Shown: positions 1 through 8,856 of the stretch, piece after piece | Layout: every line of letters starts with the position of its first letter | Position numbering within the stretch: position 1 is the stretch's first letter | NCBI RefSeq assembly: GCF_022267515.1 | Contig: NZ_JAKFGB010000009.1 | Span: 558,001 to 622,000, forward strand | From: Rubinisphaera margarita | Lineage (GTDB): Bacteria > Planctomycetota > Planctomycetia > Planctomycetales > Planctomycetaceae | Length of the DNA: 64,000 bases | Direction: 5' to 3' | Made by a program: the position numbers and the translations under genes | Notes under the pieces: generated by a model | Databases searched by the model: none | What the model was told of the DNA's origin: nothing | The model's input: only the letters and a program-made list of their open reading frames with translations

Positions 1-1308
1 CTCGGTGACGCCGAACCCGAGTTCATCGGTCTGCCCGTGATTGTATCCCGGCTTCACGCCGCCACCGGCCATCCACATCGTGTAGCAGTCCGGGTAATGG
101 TCGCGTCCGAGAATCTTGCTCTTCGCGGTGCGTCCTTCGCGAAACGGCGTGCGACCGAACTCGCCGCCCCAGACCACAAGCGTGTCTTCGAGCAGACCCC
201 GCTGCTTCAGATCCTTGATCAACGCGGCGACCGGCTTGTCCATCGTTTTGCATTTGTCTTTGAGGCCATCGCCAATCCCCGATCCAGCCGAGGTGCCGTG
301 ATAGTCCCAGCCCCAGTCGAACAGCTGCACGAACCGGACGCCCGACTCCACGAGACGCCGGGCGAGCAAACAGTTGTTCGCCAGTGAAGACGCCCCCGGT
401 TCTGCTCCGTACGCTTCGAGCGTCTCTTTGGTTTCACTCCCGATGTCCATCACTTCTGGCACGGAAACCTGCATGCGAAACGCGAGCTCGTATTGAGCAA
501 TCCGCGTCTGCGTTTCCGGATGTCCGAGCCGCTCGGCCTGTAATTCATTCAGGTCCCGCAGAGCATCGAGGCTCATCCGACGCACGTTGCGGTCCATGCC
601 TTCCGGATTGGAAACGAACAGCACCGGATCGCCCTGCGAACGGCACTGCACGCCCTGAAAGACAGAGGGGAGAAACCCGCTGCCGAACGATTTGTTCCCG
701 CCGTTCGGCTGGACTCCACTGGAGATGAGAACCACGAAGCCCGGCAGGTTCTCGCTTTCGGACCCGAGCCCGTAGGTGATCCACGATCCCATCGAAGGGC
801 GCCCCGATTGAGCTGCGCCGGTGTAGAGCAGCAGTTCGGCGGGGGCATGATTGAACTGGTCGGTCGTCATCGAATGGATCAGGCACATCTCGTCGGCAAC
901 TTCGTGCAGATGCGGAATCGCTTCCGACATCCACGTGCCCGATTCGCCGACCTGCTTGAACTTCTGCGGCGTTCCGAGCAGCGTGGGCACGCCGGTCGTG
1001 AACGCGAATCGCTTGCCTTCGAGGAACGACTGCGGGCAGTCTTCCCCATTGCGGCGGACCAGTTCCGGCTTGTAGTCGAACAGGTCGAGGTTCGGCGGGG
1101 AGCCGGTCATATGCAGGTAGATGACCCGCTTCGCCTTGGGCGTAAAGTGCGGATCTCTAACGGCGAGTGGATTGACCTCGCCATCGGAATTGGCTGCGGC
1201 TGAACCGGGGAAGAGCGACGACAGGGCAGCCGCACCGAGCCCGATGCCGGACTGCTGCAGGAAGTAGCGTCGCGTAGGGTTCCACATTGAATCGTGAATC
1301 GGAGACAT
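1..1308 (-). CDS. DUF1501 family secreted protein (C-terminus cut by window edge)
   Basis: The minus-strand frame is open from an ATG at 1308 to the left edge, giving 436 codons with no stop, so the C-terminus lies outside the window. The N-terminus has a twin-arginine-like signal (RRYFLQQSGIGLGAAALSS) followed by the DUF1501 pattern: KRVIYLHMTGSPPNLDLFD near residue 70, a GSWITYGLGSE segment, and VVWGGEFGRTP / GRDHYP in the C-terminal half. DUF1501 proteins are sulfatase/alkaline-phosphatase-fold relatives of unknown substrate that planctomycetes usually encode beside a PSD1 cytochrome protein. That is the case here, with a gap of only 17 bp to the gene upstream. Family assignment is secure; the biochemical role is unknown. 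Confidence 0.93.
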   Translation of the reverse strand, partial: MSPIHDSMWNPTRRYFLQQSGIGLGAAALSSLFPGSAAANSDGEVNPLAVRDPHFTPKAKRVIYLHMTGSPPNLDLFDYKPELVRRNGEDCPQSFLEGKRFAFTTGVPTLLGTPQKFKQVGESGTWMSEAIPHLHEVADEMCLIHSMTTDQFNHAPAELLLYTGAAQSGRPSMGSWITYGLGSESENLPGFVVLISSGVQPNGGNKSFGSGFLPSVFQGVQCRSQGDPVLFVSNPEGMDRNVRRMSLDALRDLNELQAERLGHPETQTRIAQYELAFRMQVSVPEVMDIGSETKETLEAYGAEPGASSLANNCLLARRLVESGVRFVQLFDWGWDYHGTSAGSGIGDGLKDKCKTMDKPVAALIKDLKQRGLLEDTLVVWGGEFGRTPFREGRTAKSKILGRDHYPDCYTMWMAGGGVKPGYNHGQTDELGFGVTE

Positions 1309-1325
1309 GAGAGTCACTTTCCGCG

Positions 1326-4300
1326 TTACGGCTTCATCAGTACTTCGTCGAGATTCAACAGGACGTTTCCGACCAGCGTCCACGCCGCCATCGCAGCCGG
1401 ATCGGCTCCTTCCGGAAGCGGACCGAGCGGCTCTTCGGCAAACGTCTTCGCGGCTGCAAGATCGTTCTGGTAATTCGTTCGCACGGTCTCGAACAGATTC
1501 AGCAAACGATCGAGTTCCGCTTTGCTCGGTTCGCGGATTAGACAGAGTCGGAATCCGTGTGATAACTGCTCGGCAATCGTTCCCTCCCGGGAAGCCATGC
1601 GACGTCCGAGTGCCTGAGCTGCTTCGACATAAGCGGGATCGTTGAGGGTCACAAACGCCTGCAGGGGGGTGTTCGTGCGATCACGGCGAACGGTGCAGAC
1701 CTCGCGGTTCGGGGCATCGAAGGCGGCCATCGACGGGTACGGGTTGGATCGTCGCCAGGTCGTGTAAAGTCCACGGCGGTAACGGTCTTCGCCTTTGCTG
1801 GTCACCCAGTCGATTCCCGCTCCGAAAGCCGCCTTGAGTCCGATATCTGGCTGTGGCGGTTTGACCGGCGGGCCGTACATCTTCGAACTGAGAAGTCCAC
1901 TGATGCGGAGGGCCTGATCGCGAATCATTTCCGCGGAGAGCCGCACGCGCGGTCCGCGTGTTATCAGTCGATTGTCGGGGTCAACCTCCAGCAACTCGGG
2001 AGTAACCGCTCCCGTCTGCCGATAAGCAGCCGACATGACGATCGTCTTCACGAACGCTTTCAGGTCCCAGTCGAGTCGCAGCAATTCCGTGGCCAGCCAG
2101 TCGAGAAGAGCAGGGTGCGTCGGCAGTTCTCCTTGGGAGCCAAACTCCTCACTGGTGGTGACGAGCCCGAGGCCGAACAACTTCTCCCAGTACCGATTGG
2201 CAATCACCCGCGGCGTCAACGGATTGGCCGGATGCACGAGCCAGTGAGCCAGATCGAGTCGCGTTGGTTCCTCGACTTCCAGTGGAATCTCAAAGACTTC
2301 GGGCAGCCCCGGCGAGACCTCGTCGCCGTGGACCATGAAGTTGCCGCGAATCTGAATGTGCGCCTTCCGCTGCTGATCCTCCGGCAACTGTCGCATGACG
2401 GGAACAGTGGTTGTCGGCTTCAGTTTCTCCAGCGACGCTTCCAGAGAAGCGAGACGCTCTCGCGATTTCTGCAGGGACGGTGCGATCTCTCGCACGTAGA
2501 AGGCCGTCAACTCCTGTTGATCCTCAGGGGAGCGGTCTTCCATTCGCTGCTGCAGAATCGTTCGCAGTTGATCGGGAATGCGAGCCAGCTCCGCTGCTCG
2601 ATCATCCTCGGTCGCCACGATGCGAAATCGTTTCAGGGTGTGCTTGTCGTACTTCGACTGCTGCTCGATGGTGACCACCAGCTTCTCGCCCTCACCGATC
2701 GTAAACGGCTTCTCCGCGGTCAACGTCAGCGTATGAGGCTCGGCTGTTTTTCCGCCGACGGCCCAGCCCGTTTTCTCTTTAGTCTCGACATCAAGAACAT
2801 TCCCAGCCGGGAAGCCTTCCTGTTCGTAGTCGGCAAAGGCCTGTGAAAATGGGATCGGTCGCGAGGAGGACGCGGCGAACGTCGTCGAGTTCTGAGGCGG
2901 CTTCGCTTCCATCTGCTCCCAGACGGACTTTCGATCTGCATCGAGAATGCTCACGCGGAAGTTCTTCAGCCGGCTTTGCAGATTGTTGTCGGTCCGATTC
3001 CAGACCACGACCTGATCGATCGGCTGCAGCGGACCAAGATCAACTTCCCACCAGGGATTGTCGGCAGTCTCGGTATGCGTCACCGATTTATTGTCGAAGT
3101 TGCCGTCGGTATTGCCATCAATCGCGTAGGCAGCCGGGGCATCGTATGAGGTGGTGCTCTGCGTCGCTTTGCCTTCGGGGCCGAGATTCCGACCGGCGGA
3201 AAAGACCTGCACTTCGGCCAGCGAGAGAATCTGCTTTTTGCCCGGAAGCTCGATCCGCACAAACCGGCCCGGCACAGCGGTTCCTTCGTCGGGAACGACG
3301 GCTGCCGTCACGCGGGTGATGACAAAGTTCCCGCCGTCCGCGTGTCCTGCTCCGCCATCTTCAGGGCGTGACTGGAGCTGAATGGCATGAAGCGACTGCC
3401 CCGATTCCTGCGGCTGCAGTTCGATCTGGTAGGTACTCCGGTCTCCCGATTCCGGGACGGAAATCGTCTGGTCCCCGGCGATGTCGACATCCTTTGCGCC
3501 GGTCAAAATCAGCACATTCGGAGAGGTCCACTCCAGTGGCTTCTGCAGACGCGATTCCCATTCCGCCATCTCGGCTTTGAGCTCTTCGGTTGGCGTCGAC
3601 AGGATCTTCTTCAGCTCGGCAATCTCGGCCTGCCAGCTGGCTTTCTTCTGCTTTGTCTCTTCCGAGTACCATTCGAGCAGCGGCGACTCGTCCCGTTTGT
3701 CGGCGTCGGCGGTGTTGTTGAAGATCGCGAAGAGCTCGAAATACTCCTGATGGCTGATCGGGTCGAACTTGTGCGTATGGCATTGTGCACAGGCCATGGT
3801 GGTGCCCATCCACACGGCGAAGGTCGTATTCACACGGTCGACGATGGCCGCATTGCGGAACTCTTCGTCGTTCGTGCCCCCTTCATTGTTGGTCATCGTG
3901 TTGCGATGAAACGCGGTTGCGATCAGCTGGTCTTCTGTCGGATTCGGCAGCAGGTCGCCGGCCAGCTGTTCGATCGTGAATTCATCGAACGGCTTGTTGG
4001 AATTGAGCGAGCGGATCACGTAATCGCGATAGAGCCAGATCGTTCGCGAAGGGTCATCGGCGTAACCGGCGGAGTCGGCGTAGCGGGCCAGATCGAGCCA
4101 CATCCGTGCCCAGTGTTCGCCATAAGCGGACGTGTCGAGCAGCCGATCGACGACCCGTTCGTACGCCTGTGGACTCGGATCGTTCAGAAACTCTTCGGCT
4201 TCTTCCAGCGTCGACGGCAGTCCCGTCAGGTCGAGCGTCACGCGACGGAGCAGGGCGGCTTTGTCGGCTTCGGCTTGCGGTTTTAAACCGTCCCGTTCGA

Positions 4301-4781
4301 GGCGGGCGAGCACGAACCGGTCAATCTCGTTGTTCGGCCAGTCGGTGTTTTGGACCGCGGGGAGTTCAGGGCGTTCCGGCTTCTGATACGACCAGTGCCC
4401 TTTGTACTCGGCTCCCTGTTCGATCCACTGCCGGATCAGCGCGATCGATTTCTCATCGAGTTCCATGCCGGAGCCGGCGGGCGGCATCCGTTCGGAATCG
4501 TCCTCGCTGGTGATGCGTCGGAACAGTTCGCTGTCATCGACATCTCCCGGCGTGATTGCGGGAAGACCGGACGCGGTTTCGCCGAAAGCTCCGCTCTGAG
4601 TATCGAGTCGAAGATCGCCCTGACGCTCGGCTTCATCGGGGCCGTGACAATGAAAGCATTTGTTCGAGAGCAGCGGACGAATCTGCGTCACGAAATCAAT
4701 CTGCGGAGAATCCTCGGCAGCAGCCGGCCGAACCGACAGACAGAACGCGAGCACACTGAGTGTGAGGAGGAAATGCTTCAT
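1326..4781 (-). CDS. PSD1 and planctomycete cytochrome C domain protein with F5/8-type insert
   Basis: This is a 1151-residue exported protein with a signal peptide ending near residue 22 (AAA). A PSCyt1 cytochrome-c-like domain carries the haem motif CFHCH at about residues 42-46. A DUF1549 domain follows (about 150-355, including DLARYADSAGY and CAQCHTHKFDPIS, a second CxxCH). The middle region has a coagulation-factor F5/8 type C-like carbohydrate-binding module (about 520-640, with NPWWEVDLGPLQPIDQVVVW). The C-terminal DUF1553 domain lies at about 860-1115 (TPRVIANRYWEKLFG; TNTPLQAFVTLNDP). It is the first gene of a two-gene unit with the DUF1501 gene 17 bp downstream. In planctomycetes such pairs are thought to act on complex polysaccharides at the cell surface, but no reaction has been established. 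Start and family are clear. Confidence 0.95.
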   Translation of the reverse strand: MKHFLLTLSVLAFCLSVRPAAAEDSPQIDFVTQIRPLLSNKCFHCHGPDEAERQGDLRLDTQSGAFGETASGLPAITPGDVDDSELFRRITSEDDSERMPPAGSGMELDEKSIALIRQWIEQGAEYKGHWSYQKPERPELPAVQNTDWPNNEIDRFVLARLERDGLKPQAEADKAALLRRVTLDLTGLPSTLEEAEEFLNDPSPQAYERVVDRLLDTSAYGEHWARMWLDLARYADSAGYADDPSRTIWLYRDYVIRSLNSNKPFDEFTIEQLAGDLLPNPTEDQLIATAFHRNTMTNNEGGTNDEEFRNAAIVDRVNTTFAVWMGTTMACAQCHTHKFDPISHQEYFELFAIFNNTADADKRDESPLLEWYSEETKQKKASWQAEIAELKKILSTPTEELKAEMAEWESRLQKPLEWTSPNVLILTGAKDVDIAGDQTISVPESGDRSTYQIELQPQESGQSLHAIQLQSRPEDGGAGHADGGNFVITRVTAAVVPDEGTAVPGRFVRIELPGKKQILSLAEVQVFSAGRNLGPEGKATQSTTSYDAPAAYAIDGNTDGNFDNKSVTHTETADNPWWEVDLGPLQPIDQVVVWNRTDNNLQSRLKNFRVSILDADRKSVWEQMEAKPPQNSTTFAASSSRPIPFSQAFADYEQEGFPAGNVLDVETKEKTGWAVGGKTAEPHTLTLTAEKPFTIGEGEKLVVTIEQQSKYDKHTLKRFRIVATEDDRAAELARIPDQLRTILQQRMEDRSPEDQQELTAFYVREIAPSLQKSRERLASLEASLEKLKPTTTVPVMRQLPEDQQRKAHIQIRGNFMVHGDEVSPGLPEVFEIPLEVEEPTRLDLAHWLVHPANPLTPRVIANRYWEKLFGLGLVTTSEEFGSQGELPTHPALLDWLATELLRLDWDLKAFVKTIVMSAAYRQTGAVTPELLEVDPDNRLITRGPRVRLSAEMIRDQALRISGLLSSKMYGPPVKPPQPDIGLKAAFGAGIDWVTSKGEDRYRRGLYTTWRRSNPYPSMAAFDAPNREVCTVRRDRTNTPLQAFVTLNDPAYVEAAQALGRRMASREGTIAEQLSHGFRLCLIREPSKAELDRLLNLFETVRTNYQNDLAAAKTFAEEPLGPLPEGADPAAMAAWTLVGNVLLNLDEVLMKP

Positions 4782-4910
4782 AAGGCGAGACGTTCAGCGG
4801 GAGGCATCGAAGGACACTGATTTATGATGCACTTCTCAGGCCGAAAATCCAAGAGGAATACCGGGAAACCACCAAAGTTGACGAATCCCGGCCGCCGCCT
4901 CGTTCTTTGT

Positions 4911-5708
4911 TCAGGCTTTCTCAAACCGGGTCAGGGCTGCCTCTTCGGTCGCGTACGCGGCGGGATCCATCAGCTGGCGGGCGAGTTCAAATTCCCGGCT
5001 GCATTCCCGCATGAAGGCGGCGAACCCCAGGCCGCCCGCTTTCATCGCCCGGCCATGTTTGTGCCAGACGACCAGACTGGTGCCGAACAGGAAGAAGCGA
5101 TGCAGCGCCTGCCGCGAAACAACCGTGAAGCGACTGCGATGCCGCCGGAGAATGGCCAGACGTTCGCACTGAAATTCAACGTGGGGCTTCTCATCCTGAA
5201 TGATCTGATCGCACAGTTTTCGCAGCACCGGCGAGGCGGTCGCCTGCTGCAGTGCGGGGTAGTAGACCTTCGCGATGATCTCGGCTGTCACCAGGACCGC
5301 GATCGAGAGTTCCAGATTCGCGCAATGGCGGAGCTTGCGAAACACGGTGTCGGGCCACGTCTGGCGAACTTTCGGGATGTCGGCCATCTCCATGAAGCGG
5401 CCGAGATCGCGGGCGTGCCGCTGCTCTTCGCGGATGAATCGTTTGATCGCCTCGTAATAATCGGGATCGGCGTGGCGTTCGCTCCAGGCTTGCGCACACT
5501 TCGAAAGGTGAAAGCCTTCCGAGCTCTCGCCGAGCTGGAATCCCTGAATCGAACTGGTGATCGCTTTGCGTTCCTGATCGGTCAGCTCGCCGCCGGCTTC
5601 CCAGGGGATTGGCATCAGTTCCTGTTCGTTGCGGGCGAAGTAGTCGTCCCACTGACGGGAACTTCGCAGAGACGGACGGGGGGCGGCTTGCTGAACTTCG
5701 CGGGTCAC
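4911..5708 (-). CDS. Ferritin-like superfamily protein (probable di-iron four-helix bundle)
   Basis: A 265-residue cytosolic protein without a signal peptide. Two helical metal-ligand motifs are visible: REEQRHARDLG at about residue 90 (ExxRH) and QDEKPHVEFQ at about 170 (DExxH). Glu-containing partner helices (SSEGFHLSK, ELSIAVLVTAEIIAKVYY) lie in between. This spacing fits the ferritin-like fold used by rubrerythrin-type and AurF/DUF455-like oxidases. The fold is inferred from the motifs. I cannot name the substrate, and no ferredoxin or partner gene is adjacent. It is transcribed away from the plus-strand paralogue pair that begins at 5906, so the 197-bp gap probably holds both promoters. 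Confidence 0.8.
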   Translation of the reverse strand: MTREVQQAAPRPSLRSSRQWDDYFARNEQELMPIPWEAGGELTDQERKAITSSIQGFQLGESSEGFHLSKCAQAWSERHADPDYYEAIKRFIREEQRHARDLGRFMEMADIPKVRQTWPDTVFRKLRHCANLELSIAVLVTAEIIAKVYYPALQQATASPVLRKLCDQIIQDEKPHVEFQCERLAILRRHRSRFTVVSRQALHRFFLFGTSLVVWHKHGRAMKAGGLGFAAFMRECSREFELARQLMDPAAYATEEAALTRFEKA

Positions 5709-5905
5709 GTGAACGCTCCTTCTAAGACCGGAATTCCTCGCGACTCGCCGCCGCGGCTCTCGTTCAGAGTACGTAACGCAACGGAGATCCCGAAGAAAAA
5801 ACGGAGACGGTTGTTCAGAAAGGCGAGAACTTCCCGGTACAGTTTGTGTATTCTGTGTTCTTCCTGTCGAAGTTCATTTCCCTGGCACTGTTGTGAAAGA
5901 CCATC

Positions 5906-6586
5906 GTGTCGACAGAGCATTCCGATTCCTCATCCGGGCGTTCTCCGCTTCAAAGCCCTCTCTTCATCTGGTGCCTGCTGGGAGTGGCTGCTCTCTGCCT
6001 GATCGCCTATGGGATCGTGTATCACCAGCTGAATCGGAATCTGGATGTCGAGGTCGACTGGGTCACGTATCGAATCGACGCGAGTGAAGGCTCGGTGGTG
6101 CAGGGGAGACTCTCTCCGGGATCGCGACCGGGAGATCCGCAGCCCTTTGATGCGATTCACATGGGACCCGAACAGGTGGCCGCTCTGAGAACTTTGGCCG
6201 ATGGCTCGCCGCGTGATGCAATCGTCTCCGGATCGGTTCGTGTGACCAGCTGGCCGCGGACCGCCTTCACGTTTGCCGGTTCAAAGACAAAGCGAGTCAG
6301 CAGGCCCGATTCTCCCACGGGGAGCATGATGGTGAGCGAATTGAGTTCACTGACCGGCTTTCTGGGGGCGCGACTGCAGAACGGAAGCCCGTGGTTTCGG
6401 ATCGAAGCCAAGTTGAGTTATGAGCGGAGTTTCGCCCCGCCCGTCTCCGGCGATCCAGCTTATGCTCCGGAAGCCGTCTTCAGTCATGTTCTTTATGAGG
6501 GACCGCTGAATCGCGGAGAGGGAATTGCCCTGCGGCGAGAGTTGAGCGACGGATCGATTTACATTCTGGTGTTCGAGATGAAGTAA
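5906..6586 (+). CDS. Membrane-anchored hypothetical protein, paralogue 1
   Basis: A 226-residue protein of a family I do not recognise. A GTG at 5906 is the only reasonable start. One hydrophobic segment at about residues 19-39 near the N-terminus suggests a signal anchor with the rest outside the cytoplasm. The next gene (232 residues, 25 bp downstream) aligns along the whole length. Shared blocks are QLNxxLD after the membrane segment, QxFDAI, SWPRT/MWPRT, GFLGARLxNG, NVLYEG/HVLYEG and a closing RREL-LVFE. Both therefore descend from a duplication and are probably co-transcribed. No catalytic motif or metal-ligand cluster is visible. Confidence 0.8.
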   Translation: MSTEHSDSSSGRSPLQSPLFIWCLLGVAALCLIAYGIVYHQLNRNLDVEVDWVTYRIDASEGSVVQGRLSPGSRPGDPQPFDAIHMGPEQVAALRTLADGSPRDAIVSGSVRVTSWPRTAFTFAGSKTKRVSRPDSPTGSMMVSELSSLTGFLGARLQNGSPWFRIEAKLSYERSFAPPVSGDPAYAPEAVFSHVLYEGPLNRGEGIALRRELSDGSIYILVFEMK

Positions 6587-6611
6587 GACGTTCAGCGGCA
6601 AAGGAGACTGA

Positions 6612-7310
6612 GTGCCCGACGAAGACTCAAATCCTGAAACGACATCCGGCTCAGTTCCCATTGGGACGCGTGCGGTCATGTGGGGGCTGTTGATGGCCTC
6701 CGCCGCGGCGGTCGGGGTGTACGGGTTCATCTACTGGCAGTTGAACCACACACTCGACACGACGGTGCAGTGGAGCTGGTACGTGGTGGACGCGGAGACC
6801 GGGACATCGCTCGAGGGCGAAGTGCATCCTGGTTCGCCAGCCGGAGAATCGCAGGCGTTTGACGCGATCGTTCTTGACGACGCCCAGCTCGCAGCTTTCC
6901 GCAGGCTGCCGGATGACTCGGTTCGCTACGCCATCAGTTCCGGAGAGGCGGGGTGCAGCATGTGGCCGCGAACGTCGTTCTCGCTGAGCAGCGCCCGCAG
7001 CCAGAGGATTCCGCTCGATGTCGGCGACGTGATCCCCGGCGTGATCTCGGTGATGAAAACCGAATCGCAATCCTTCGCCGGGTTTCTGGGAGCCCGCCTC
7101 AGCAATGGGACCCGTCTGTTCCGTGTTGAAGGCAACCTGGGTTACGGCCGCCACTATTCCCCGACTCTGCCCGATAACCCGGACTTCGCCTCGCAGTCTC
7201 TGCACAGCAACGTGCTTTATGAAGGGAAGCTGCTGCCGGGAACATCGCTGATGTTTCGGCGAGAACTCGGGAACGGGGATTATCTGCTGATGGTGTTTGA
7301 GGTGGAGTGA
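6612..7310 (+). CDS. Membrane-anchored hypothetical protein, paralogue 2
   Basis: A 232-residue protein starting at GTG 6612, with a good ribosome-binding site (AAAGGAGA at about 6599) overlapping the end of the short gap after its paralogue. A single hydrophobic segment lies at about residues 21-42. The body repeats the blocks of the upstream gene: FIYWQLNHTLD, QAFDAI, MWPRTSF, FAGFLGARLSNG, SNVLYEGKL and a final LLMVFEVE. Divergence is high outside these blocks, so the duplication is not recent. It ends 9 bp before the stop of the convergent DUF1501 gene. Function unknown. Confidence 0.82.
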   Translation: MPDEDSNPETTSGSVPIGTRAVMWGLLMASAAAVGVYGFIYWQLNHTLDTTVQWSWYVVDAETGTSLEGEVHPGSPAGESQAFDAIVLDDAQLAAFRRLPDDSVRYAISSGEAGCSMWPRTSFSLSSARSQRIPLDVGDVIPGVISVMKTESQSFAGFLGARLSNGTRLFRVEGNLGYGRHYSPTLPDNPDFASQSLHSNVLYEGKLLPGTSLMFRRELGNGDYLLMVFEVE

Positions 7311-7319
7311 AAGGCCCAG

Positions 7320-8774
7320 CTACGCCAGCACCGAATTCAGCACGTTTCCGTGCACGTCGGTCAGGCGGAAATCGCGGCCGCCGTAGCGGTAGGTGAGTTT
7401 CTCGTGGTTGACGCCGAGCTGGTGCAGGACCGTGGCCCAGAGGTCGTAGACTTCGCAGCGGTTTTCGACGGCGTGATAGCCGAGTTCGTCGGTGGCTCCG
7501 TAGATGGTGCCCCCTTTGGTACCGCCGCCCGCCATCCAGATGCTGAAGCCGAACGGGTTATGATCGCGGCCGTTGCTGCCCTGTGAAAACGGCGTGCGAC
7601 CGAACTCCCCGGCCCAGACAATGAGCGTTTCATCGAGCAGACCGCGTTGCCGCAGGTCCTGAATGAGGCCGGCGATCGGCTGGTCCACCTGATTGGACAT
7701 GGCCCGATGTCCCTTTTCGAGATCCCCGTGCTGGTCCCAGGGATTCGGCCCATTCCCGGCTCCGACCCGTTCGTTCAGGCAGCTCAATTCAATGAAGCGG
7801 ACGCCCCGTTCAACGAGCCGGCGGGCCAGCAGACATTGCCGCCCGTACGCGGCCAGTTCCTTGTCACTCGAGTTGAGCCCGTACAGTTCGTGCGTCACCT
7901 GTGTCTCGCCAGAGATGTCGCAAAGTTCCGGCACGGCGGTCTGCATGCGGAAGGCGGTTTCGTAGTTGCGGATCGCCGCTTCAACCTGCGAGTCTTTTCC
8001 GGTAGTGGCGAGAAAGTCCTGGTCGAACGACTGCGCGAAATCGAGCCGCTGCTTCTGCAGGGTCGAGGCATCGGGCGGCTGGATATTCGTCAAAGCTTCC
8101 CGCTGGTCGGCTTTCAGAATTGAACCCTGATGTTGAGCGGGGAGAAAGCCGTTGCTGAAAAGCGGCACCCCGCCATGCGGGGGGACGGCATCGCCACTCT
8201 GCAGAACAACGTAGCCGGGCAGATTCTCGTTCTCAGTGCCGAGTCCGTAAGCGCACCAGGCCCCCGCACTCGGGTAGCCCATGAACGGGAAGCCGGTGTG
8301 CATGAAGAAGTTGCCCTGAGCATGTTCATTCACCGGCGTCGTCATCGAACGAATGACGGCCAGTTCATCGGCCTGGGCTCCGATCTGCGGGAACATGCTG
8401 CTGACCGGAATGCCGCTCTCGCCGTGCTGCGTGTACTTGAACGGACTGGCCATCACGTTGCCGTTGTTGTTGAACTGCGTCCGCTGCACCGTGACCGGCA
8501 TCGGCTGGCCGTGCAGTTCTTCGAGCTTCGGTTTCGGATCGAACGAGTCGACATGCGACACGCCCCCCGACATGAAGCAGAAGATCACGTGCTTCGCTTT
8601 TGGCGGATGATGCAGCTGCTTGAGCCCGGCTCGCTCCGGCAGATCGCGACTGAGCGGACTGGCTGCCGCCTCGCGATGCAGCAGGCTCGACAGGGCCATC
8701 GCTCCAAAGCCAATCGAAGACCGCTGCAGCATCTGGCGGCGGGAGTAACTGTGGTGGATCGAATAGTCGGACAT
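7320..8774 (-). CDS. DUF1501 family secreted protein
   Basis: A 484-residue DUF1501 protein with a twin-arginine-like leader (SRRQMLQRSSIGFGAMALSSLL). Diagnostic blocks include KHVIFCFMSGGVSHVDSFDPKP, YPSAGAWCAYGLGTE, VRFIELSCLNERVGAGNGPNPW, VWAGEFGRTPF and GRDHNPFGFSIWMAGGGTKGG. The ATG at 8774 is preferred over an in-frame ATG at 8831 because GGAG sits 8 bases upstream and the Tat leader then lies at the very N-terminus. The 82-bp gap to the PSD1 gene upstream (8857-12915) fits the usual PSD1-DUF1501 operon. It probably folds like an alkaline phosphatase or sulfatase; the substrate is unknown. Confidence 0.94.
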   Translation of the reverse strand: MSDYSIHHSYSRRQMLQRSSIGFGAMALSSLLHREAAASPLSRDLPERAGLKQLHHPPKAKHVIFCFMSGGVSHVDSFDPKPKLEELHGQPMPVTVQRTQFNNNGNVMASPFKYTQHGESGIPVSSMFPQIGAQADELAVIRSMTTPVNEHAQGNFFMHTGFPFMGYPSAGAWCAYGLGTENENLPGYVVLQSGDAVPPHGGVPLFSNGFLPAQHQGSILKADQREALTNIQPPDASTLQKQRLDFAQSFDQDFLATTGKDSQVEAAIRNYETAFRMQTAVPELCDISGETQVTHELYGLNSSDKELAAYGRQCLLARRLVERGVRFIELSCLNERVGAGNGPNPWDQHGDLEKGHRAMSNQVDQPIAGLIQDLRQRGLLDETLIVWAGEFGRTPFSQGSNGRDHNPFGFSIWMAGGGTKGGTIYGATDELGYHAVENRCEVYDLWATVLHQLGVNHEKLTYRYGGRDFRLTDVHGNVLNSVLA

Positions 8775-8856
8775 AGTGAACTCCGCTGTAGTATCGCTGT
8801 TTCGTCTGAGCATTGCCGGGCCAGCCAGCAACGGAACCCGTGGTCGTTCGCGAGGA

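Noticed and set aside
4782..4910. CCGGGA/TCCCGG inverted repeat after the ferritin-like gene as terminator
   Set aside because: The loop is over 20 nt and no T-run follows on the minus strand.
4824..6002. 392-codon plus-strand open frame
   Set aside because: Antisense to the ferritin-like gene and running into the next gene in another frame; no motif and no ribosome-binding site.
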